A DNA stretch of 64,000 bases, taken from NCBI RefSeq assembly GCF_000499845.2, contig NC_023757.2:3134118-3198117 (forward strand). The letters run 5' to 3'. Of this stretch, positions 56,505-64,000 are shown piece after piece. A program made the position numbers and the translations under genes. Every line of letters begins with the position of its first letter. The stretch's first letter is position 1. Origin of the DNA: Phaseolus vulgaris. Lineage: Eukaryota > Streptophyta > Magnoliopsida > Fabales > Fabaceae. The notes under the pieces are model-generated. The model made no database searches and was not told the DNA's origin. It saw only the letters and a program-made list of their open reading frames with translations.

Positions 56505-59039
56505 TTTGGATCCGTTACATATTTTGAACTGTTTTTCTTATATGCACTTTAGCAGCATAGCTTGAGTTTATATCTCATCTCATACCCCAGTCAGTTCATT
56601 ACAATTTCCATATTTTTGCATTGTATAATTTGCTTTTGGGATGTGTAATACAGGGCTCTCAGTCTCCGAGCTAAATATAGTTAAGGCAGATTTCTCTTTA
56701 CAAGAGCGTGTGTACTGGTTGGGAATTTTCTGATTTCTGATCTTTTATTCATCAGTTATCCCATATTCCTTAGTTGTTAACTTAACACTCTCATGTAGTG
56801 ACAACTGCAAAACATCAATATTCGATTACCACAGAAGCTGCACAAAATGCTCTTTTGACCTTTGTCTCATCTGTTGCCGTGAGCTTCGTAGTGGGCAGCT
56901 TGTAGGTGGTGCAGAACCAATTGAGTTAGAGTTTGTTTGGCAAGGTCGTGGTTACTTGCATGCTGAAAAAGCAATTGAAAAGGTAGAACAAATTGAATCA
57001 AATGCTGGTGCTAAGCCCGAGGTTCACGAATGGTCAAGATCCGGGTGGCATTCACATAGTAATGGTAGCATTCCTTGTCCAAAAGTCAACGACAAATGCA
57101 ACCATGGTTTTCTGGAACTGAGAAGTATATTGGGTCAACATTTTATCTCTGAGTTAGTTTGCAAAGGGAAAGAACTTCTGCAAGCATACAAGATTCAAAA
57201 TGTATTTAAGCCCTCTGACAGCTTCTGTTCATGTTTGGGGCTCGATAGAAACACAGATGTTAGGAATAGTAATATGAGGAAGGCTGCTTCTCGTGATAAT
57301 TTGGCTGACAACTATTTATATTGTCCTAAGGCTGTAGATCTACAGGACAAGGATTTAAAGCATTTTCAGTGGCATTGGGAAAAGGGGGAGCCTGTCATTG
57401 TCAGCAATGTGCTTGAATGCACTTCTGGTTTAAGCTGGGAACCACTTGTCATGTGGCGTGCATTACGTCATAAAACTAGTGCTTCCAAACGTGGTCAACA
57501 TTTGGACGTGGAAACACTTGATTGCTTAGATTGGTGTGAGGTCTGTTTAATTTCTCAATCTTTAACTTTCAAGACCTTGGAGAGCTTTATTTTGTTGTTC
57601 ACCTTCATCCTCTCGAAGCTTATGCTTAATTATTTAATTTATTGATGATACTTATTTATACTGGAACCACTACAGTTGAAAATGGCATTTGTAGAATAAT
57701 TTAATTGTCCCAATTTTTGTGTTGTTGAATATCCTACATGTTTCCTGAATTCAGTAACTCCATCTTTTCTGGATTGAGTATTGTTTGAGTACACACTTAA
57801 TATTGTTAATTATTGAATTCCATAGCTATCACTGCTGAGTGTCCTAGAAATAATTTGGGAAGTACGGAAAAATTATAATATTTTGGTATATGGTTCCACT
57901 ACAAGAAACTGTTTGTACATGTTCTGCTGTCTGGGTCATAAAGATGTCGAAGGTGGAATGTTGGCCAACAGAACAGAACACAATAGGGGTGGTACAGTGG
58001 TAAGTAGAAATCATTTTGTGTATTTTTATGCTGTCTCTCCCAACATTGTCAAGAAATGGGCAGTGTCTCAGTTATTAGGGTAGAATCACTACAAGAAAAT
58101 CATTAAATAGAAACCAATTTTAGAGATAAAAAATAATTAGTTACTATAGTGACTAAATTAGAGACTGAAAAAATTATTGGTTTCTAAATTAATTTCTATT
58201 ATTGATAAATAGTTTCTAAATTGGTATCTAATTGTACCAAGGTTTAGGCTCACATTACAAAGAGATGGCCCAAGGCCCATATATTAGTTACATTTAACAC
58301 TCTCCCTCAAGTTGATGCATATAAATCATATGAACCAATCTTGTTGCATATATAGTCAATTCTAGAACCTCGCAATGATTTAGTGAAGATATTTGCCAAC
58401 TGATCATTAGAGTTAACAAATTGAGGAATGATGTCTCCAGAATGAATGGAGAATTACATTGTCTAAGCTTGATCATTCTTTGACACAGTAGATCCATATA
58501 TAAGGATTAGAGAATAGCCTTGAGAAGAGTTAGTTGTAATTGACTTGACCAGTTTGTTGCAACTTAAAGAACAGAACATCAAACTAGAAGATGAACATAA
58601 AAGAAAGATACAAAGAGAAATATCTCTAACATAGTTGATGTTGGGTAAAATGCGTCTTTTAGTTTTTGTTGCTATTGTTGAAAGTATTAAAATAAAATAA
58701 AAAGGAAGAATAGGATAAATCCCTTTTATTTTATTTTAACATGGTATCAGAGCCATTTTGAGCCTATCCTAGCGAGACTTTGTTAGGCTTATCAGACCAC
58801 TCGCTATCGGATCACCCATAATATATAATCTCACGCACGAGTTGACAGTCTCGGCGTGAGGGGTGTGTGTTGGAGATCCCACATCGACTAGAGATAAAGA
58901 CATTTAATAGTATATAAGTGGGTGCAAATCCCACCTTATAAGTCAGTTTTATAAGGTTGAGTTAGACTTAAAGTCAACTTCTTAATAGAAAGTATTATTT
59001 TCAACTTTTTTGTTTTGTTTTGTAATCATACTAGAGTAA

Positions 59040-59091
<52 letters not shown>

Positions 59092-62000
59092 TCTGTTGAA
59101 AATATTCTTTACTGCTTTTAATTCACTTGTTTATTCTGTTGCTGCTTATTTTTACATTTTTCATCTGAGTTTTTTGTTAAATGCAGGGGGGAATCAATAT
59201 CCACCAATTCTTTACTGGGTATACAGAAGGTCGAATGGATTGGCTTGGTTGGCCTCAGATATTGAAATTAAAAGATTGGCCTCCTTCTAATCTTTTTGAG
59301 GAACAGTTGCCTCGTCATTTTGTTGAGTTCATATCATCCTTACCCTTCAAGGAGTATACTGATCCTCTCATAGGTGCTCTTAACCTTTCTGTGAAGTTGC
59401 CTGATGATTGTCTAAAGCCAGACATGGGGCCAAAGTCTTATATTGCTTATGGATTTCCTCCGGAGCTTGGGCGTGGTGATTCTGTGACTAAGATCCATTG
59501 TGATATGTCTGATGCAGTATGCTCTATTTGCTTATTTTTTTGCTGTCCTGTCATCTTCAAAATTATATTTTGATATTTGAACTTTTCAAGTTATTATTTT
59601 AAACAGTTTTATTTTTGGGAGGTGCATAGCTTGTAGGACGTATAAATTGTTGTATTTGATTAGCCATTGCATTTCTCTGATCTGTTTTTTTTTTTAAGTT
59701 GATTGTGGCTTCAATTCCATGTCAGTTTCTTTGTTCTGTGCATTGTCTTCATTGCTTAAAATCTCATTTGATTCTATATTTGATGAGTTATTTCTCTGGT
59801 TGGTTTAATGATTGATTTGATAATTAGAAACAGTACTCTTTTTATGATTGGTGGAATCATCATACATTCACGTTACTCTTTTTAAGGGATTGAAAAGCTG
59901 TAATTTGGGTATATATACTTCTGTCAGTTGCATAGCTTTTCTTGATAAAATATTTGTTAGTGTTTTGTATTTATTGTTCTAAATGTGTATGCTTATCAAT
60001 GAAGGAATTGACTTATCATTTTTAATAATTTGGCTGTTTTAGGTAAATGTGTTGACTCATATTGCTGAAGTGAAATTGAATTCTAAGCAACTTACTGCCA
60101 TTGAGAAGTTGAAACAAAAGCATTTTGAGCAGGACAGAAGGGAGTTATTTGGTGATGATCATGGTGGAGAAACTAACACTGACATGCTTACTAATTCATC
60201 CTCTATCATAAATGCTTTGGACAACCAGAACAGTGTTCAAGTCATGGAACATGAAGGTGGATTATGTGATTTGAAAGAAGTTGACCACTTCCATCAATCT
60301 GGTTATAATGAGATTGCCACTGCTAAGGAGGATGGTCTTTTATGTGAATTAGAAGAAGTCAAAGAGGAAATAAAACTGGAAAATGGTTTGTTGTTTGGTG
60401 GTGATGCTTCAGAAGGTGCTCTCTGGGATATTTTTCGGAGGCAGGATGTATCTAAATTGCAAGAATATCTGAAGAAGCATTTCCGAGAGTTCAGGCATGT
60501 CCATTGCTGTCCTTTAAAGCAGGTAAATTAGTAAAATGTTTTCCAGCTTTCTGTTATGTCAACTTGAGTCATTTATAAACTTATTTCCTACCCAATACTT
60601 CCACTACTGGGTTATATTTGTTATATTTGAAGCTTTACACCTTTTTAATATTAACATTCTTCCATTCTCATATTTTCTTCTGATAATTTTTTTATTAAAT
60701 ATACCCATAAAAAAAAGGATTGGGTGAAGGATGAATGACACTGCTAATTGATAGTATAAATTTATAGACCATTTACGACCTAATTAAGGAAATAAATAAT
60801 AGGTAATTAATGCTATACAAATCAAGTTAAATCACCAAAAGATATCAAATCTATCCTAATAAATAGAAAACAGAATCTGCACTAATTATGGAATAATTAT
60901 CTCCTAATTACGCAACACATATAAAACATAACATTACCTAGGGATGAGCCCATGTACAAATACTTCTGATAGGAAGAAGCATAAATCATCATTCAGACCT
61001 TTGGACCTAGGTTTGTGTATGGAAAACAAAGCATACAAGAAACCAAGTATCAAATTTGAACCCAACAACCCCAAGTTTACCCATGAAGTTTATCGAAGGT
61101 TATGAACCACTGAATTGGAACCTTGTGTAGCTGATGACATGTTAACAGAGAAGAGGCAGAAAGAGATTGTAGCATTCCCCATGGACATCCAAATTATTCA
61201 GAATCTAATTTCATTCCAACCTCCACTAGAGCCAACAAACTCAACCAAACATGCAACAATTAGTTGTTCAATCCCAGCCAATCTACAGTGATTGCAATTC
61301 TCTTCCAACATTTTGAGAAAAACGTGTGCAAGTGCATCATTTAAGTGTGAACTTCCCGTTTTCAAAGTCAACCTTGAGGACAAGCTTGATTTTTATTAGG
61401 GTGAGCATTGTTAGGATATAAGGAGAAGGAGATTCAGATAGTTAGAGAGATTAATTAGATAGGGAAGAATTATAAGACAGAGGAAGATTTGCCATTATTG
61501 TTAATTGAGCATTTACTCTTTGTGAAGGGAAAACCCTTGGAAGAGAGTTTCCATCATATTCATTGTTCTTTTCCCCCCAATTCAATTAAATCTTCCTTTT
61601 CTTTCTCATTTCAATTCTTAGTTCCTACCAGACAGGGAATAACATTGTATGTAACTACCAATCCAAAATGCTCATTACTTTTTCAAACAATCATGTTTTA
61701 TTTACTTGACTTTGGCAGACCATAACTTTTGTATATAGACAACCCATGAGTCCGTGAGTCCCTCACTCATTAGGCTTTATTTTTTCTTGAATGACATATC
61801 TTTGGAAATGTAGGTTATTCACCCCATTCATGACCAGACTTTTTATCTTACCATGGAGCATAAGAGGAAGCTTAAGGAGGAGTATGGTTAGTAACACATA
61901 ATTTTTCATATTTTGACCGGGAGAGTTGTTCAGCTGGTTCTGTATTGATAGTTTTGTATTTTCTTTTAGGAATTGAGCCGTGGACTTTTATTCAAAAGTT

Positions 62001-62591
62001 AGGAGATGCTGTTTTTATTCCTGCTGGTTGTCCTCACCAAGTCAGAAATCTGAAGGTAAATTGTTTATTGTAGGCTTGATGTATCCTTGTTGTCCTAGAA
62101 GTGTATAAATGCTAAGTATGTTATTATTTTAGGTATGATTCTAACATACAATGGTAGTATCTTTGTTTAGTACCTAAAATTAAGCCTAGGTATATCATCA
62201 ACAAAGAAAGACTTTTCAGGAAGTGAAAACTGCTGGTTTTACATCCCTAGGTTGTTCGATGATACATTCAATTTGATTACTTTTTGATTTTCATTGTAAC
62301 TCGTATTTTTATTTTATGATATAATGACAACATGGAGGTTTGAATCTCTTATATCTTATATACCACTCAAGTCCCGTTTTGCTACCTAACCTATTATGGC
62401 TTGGTTGATTTTATTTAATCTTCAAAATGCACTCCATGTTAGCACCCACAGTATATGTTTTCCCTTCGCAGTCATGTATCAAGGTTGCGTTGGATTTTGT
62501 GTCCCCTGAAAATGTTGGGGAGTGCTTTCGGTTGACAGAGGAATTTCGCACACTTCCAATAAATCACAAGTCCACAGAGGACAAATTGGAG
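55060..62591 (+). CDS. KDM3/JHDM2-type JmjC histone demethylase, 3'-incomplete
   Basis: Nuclear Fe(II)/2-oxoglutarate H3K9me1/2 demethylase of the plant JMJ25/26/27/29 clade (IBM1 relatives; family knowledge). Eleven exons: 55060-55389, 55487-55602, 55773-55872, 55960-56095, 56654-56717, 56799-57540, 59187-59516, 60043-60522, 61814-61886, 61970-62055 and 62472-62591; all phases join, 859 codons. Seen: Lys/Arg-rich N-terminus, RING-like Cys cluster (CHQC, CSTC, CLFC, CPVC, CNCKAC; about 119-175), a second Cys-rich finger (CDNC, CTKC, CLICC), then the JmjC domain with INIHQFF, YIAYG and the iron ligands His600-x-Asp602 (KIHCDMSD) and His813 ([11 protein letters not shown]). Exon 6 plus exon 7 gives WCEGGINIHQ. 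Intron 6 holds MITE, copia and TRIM pieces. The usual last ~60 residues are not visible to 64000. Confidence 0.92.
56461..56502. repeat. (TC)n microsatellite in JmjC intron 4
   Basis: About 20 TC repeats. Confidence 0.9.
58087..58250. mobile_element. CACTA-type MITE, copy F (left half, JmjC intron 6)
   Basis: Starts cactacaagaaaatcattaa, keeps gttactatagtgactaaatt, and ends just past ttggtatctaattgtaccaagg, again at the palindrome centre. Confidence 0.7.
58255..58640 (-). pseudogene. Ty1/copia pol 3' fragment (RNase H end)
   Basis: The minus strand reads [34 protein letters not shown] followed by a stop. This is the standard C-terminus of copia polyproteins, before the ...gggagagtgtt border to the LTR. 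Upstream residues (IKLRQCN) are shifted and mutated. Lies in JmjC intron 6 in antisense. Confidence 0.75.
58735..58987 (+). mobile_element. TRIM element lacking its 5' LTR (JmjC intron 6)
   Basis: atggtatcagagcc primer-binding site (58741), a ~100-bp interior, ggcgtgaggggtgtg polypurine tract, then the LTR tgttggagatcccacatcga ... aaagtcaacttcttaa. The 5' LTR is missing to its left. Confidence 0.75.
59043..59089. repeat. (AT)n microsatellite in JmjC intron 6
   Basis: About 23 AT repeats, 100 bp upstream of exon 7. Confidence 0.9.
60990..61720 (+). mobile_element. LTR-retrotransposon end fragment (JmjC intron 8)
   Basis: tcaaccttgaggacaagctt ([14 protein letters not shown], as at the end of Ty3/gypsy polyproteins) is followed by tgttaggatataaggagaag, an LTR-like start, and an AT/GA-rich leader. 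Few readable residues; family is a guess. Confidence 0.35.
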
Positions 62592-62722
62592 GTATGCCAA
62601 ACTAATTTTCTTGATTTGATTTTGGCATATTTATTTGCTTCTCCAGTCCATAGAGGACAAATTGAAGGTATGGCAAACTAATTTTCTTGATTTGATTTTG
62701 GTATTTATTTGCTTCTCCATTT
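62574..62722. repeat. 76-bp tandem duplication over the exon 11 donor
   Basis: agaggacaaattggaggtat and the following 55 bp recur as agaggacaaattgaaggtat at 62652. So the end of exon 11 and its splice donor are present twice. Confidence 0.85.
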
Positions 62723-63939
62723 GTGATAAAGCATCTCTTGTTTTGTTGTTAGTCTTTAATGGGTTTGGAAATTAGCTCTACACACATATAATTTGTTAAA
62801 TATAGTGTTGTATATATATGGGTTTGATAGACTTGAAGGAAGTATAAGGAATTTGTTGTTTGTTTTGAATGTTTTGAAGGAGGAAATCTGTTGAAGGGTT
62901 TGATAGTGTTTGTTGATGCTTTTCTATTGAAATGTAGTCTAAAATAAATTTATTTACGTAATTTATTTAGAATTCATTTGTTGAGTTTAACAATTTGGCT
63001 TTACTTGTTGGATGCTCAAGAGTTGTAAGGATCATACAAATTCACAAACCCCTTGTGCCGTAACTTGGAATTAAGCTTCCTCATTGGACCTTGCAACTAC
63101 ATTTTGTTTCTTACCAATGCTAAAATCGCAAGTAAACTCAGAAACTCACAATCCTATGATTATGGAGGAAATCACAAGCTGACGTGGACGAAAAAGACCT
63201 ACGAGTCACAACCATTGTTGTCATTGCAACACTTGTTGGTGTTCGCCTTCATAGCTATGAAGCTCGGATACGGCCAAAAATGTGCCGTCGGTGTGTCCGA
63301 TACATTGCGGACACGAACACGCGGCGGAAGCGTGCCCGACACAGTGTCAGACACTTTTTATTGAGCCGGAAACGACCCTCTTTCTGGATACGCCAGAGGG
63401 GACAGGTTTCCCTCCTTGAACACGCCAGAAAAGCTCGAAAAAAAAACGCGGTTTAGTGTTTTAAAGAACTCTTATTTTCCACACTAAATCTCAGATAAAA
63501 TATGATAAAATCTCAAACAAAATATTAAAATCTCCAAAAAGTAAAAGTTAAACATTATGTTTTTCTTGATTTTTTTTCATATAACAAAATATATTACTAC
63601 ATTTTAATTTATATATAGCCGTGTCCCGTGTCCTATAATTTTCAGTTTAGCCGTATCTTCGTGTCCGTGTCTGGGCTTCTTAGCTTCACAGTCCCCAATG
63701 CTTGCCTTCATAGTCTCCTCTTTCCTTTCCTTGGTTTGTTAAATAGAGTAGGGGCTCTAGCTTTACTTTAGCTTGAAGAGGAAACGAGTTTTCGTTATGA
63801 TGTGCCCTGGGCTTCGGTTAGTTACAAGGTGGTTAGTAGGTAGTTTCGATTCTAGCTTTGGAGAAGCGAACTTCAATCACAAAGATTTAACTATACGTCA
63901 AACATTCCTATTTCTACTTCTTACTCTCCCACGTAGGGG
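62723..63939. other. JmjC intron 11 or downstream DNA
   Basis: No exon recognised. Contains a GC-richer block at 63240-63690 (separate entry). The rest is AT-rich. Confidence 0.35.
63245..63690. mobile_element. GC-richer MITE-like block
   Basis: Left part gctatgaagctcggatacgg; the reverse complement of the right part reads ctgtgaagctaagaagccca then gacacggacacgaagatacgg. Interior has cggacacgaacacg/gtgtccgata repeats. Looks like an old inverted-repeat element; the short open frames across it are not taken as genes. Confidence 0.4.
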
Positions 63940-64000
63940 TGTTTATGGATTGGATTTTTCAAAATCCAATCTAGATTCAATCCAAATTCAAATAAATGGA
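63940..64000. repeat. ATCCAATCC-type repeat at the window edge
   Basis: ggattggatttttcaaaatccaatctag is a short palindrome like those at 24480-24655; it continues past the window. Confidence 0.5.

Noticed and set aside
63053..63456. Overlapping plus-strand frames of 103 and 90 codons
   Set aside because: They cross the GC-richer inverted-repeat block; Arg-rich content reflects cggacacg repeats rather than a protein family.

Overview
The window is a plant nuclear segment, most likely from a Phaseoleae legume (bean, Vigna or soybean type). Reasons: AT-rich intergenic DNA, intron-split genes with GT-AG splice sites, legume-style LINE, copia and TRIM debris, and a JAGGED protein close to what I recall of bean and soybean JAG. 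I cannot name the species from sequence alone. All exon models here were read by eye from reading frames and splice sites, without alignment. || Layout. (1) 838-2930, minus: JAGGED-like C2H2 zinc-finger transcription factor (organ growth), with an unclear start codon and a GC-AG intron. (2) 3.3-19.1 kb: a gene-free block of transposable-element DNA. It holds a possible hAT-like MITE, two self-complementary CACTA-type MITEs, a LINE tail, three tandem ~2-kb units that each carry a ~1.2-kb hairpin, a truncated CACTA transposon with a broken TNP2 start, and an LTR-like fragment. (3) 19172-26440, minus: six-exon TKPR2-like reductase (sporopollenin pathway). Its introns carry a TRIM element, a MULE transposase relic, a LINE tail and a striking GC-rich 26-bp minisatellite. 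(4) 31463-32941, plus: intron-less KCS5/6 (CER6/CUT1)-type 3-ketoacyl-CoA synthase (very-long-chain fatty acids for wax and pollen coat). (5) 36415-36990, minus: decayed, intron-less ARP4 retropseudogene, followed by a solo-LTR-like block. (6) ~39.7-43.8 kb: a transposon-like insertion carrying a broken 'putative plant transposon protein' gene, eight ATAATCGATTAT-type palindromes and a 456-bp AT-rich tandem repeat. (7) 44818-48236, minus: seven-exon lipid phosphate phosphatase (LPP2-like) with a spliced 5' leader and a long CT tract upstream. (8) 50.3-54.7 kb: repeat debris. (9) 55060 to beyond 62591, plus: KDM3/JHDM2-type JmjC histone demethylase, eleven exons seen; the last exon(s) are not found and probably lie past the window. 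|| The genes do not form an operon. However JAG, TKPR2 and KCS6 are also close neighbours in Arabidopsis (At1g68480, At1g68540, At1g68530), so the left half is a conserved syntenic block inflated by transposons. TKPR2 and KCS6 both make surface or pollen-wall lipids. No tRNA, rRNA, CRISPR or bacterial-type system was seen. I found no convincing new multi-gene system. The most unusual items are the tandem hairpin units, the intronic 26-bp GC minisatellite, the start and splice anomalies in JAG, and the inverted-repeat-bounded element with palindrome cluster.
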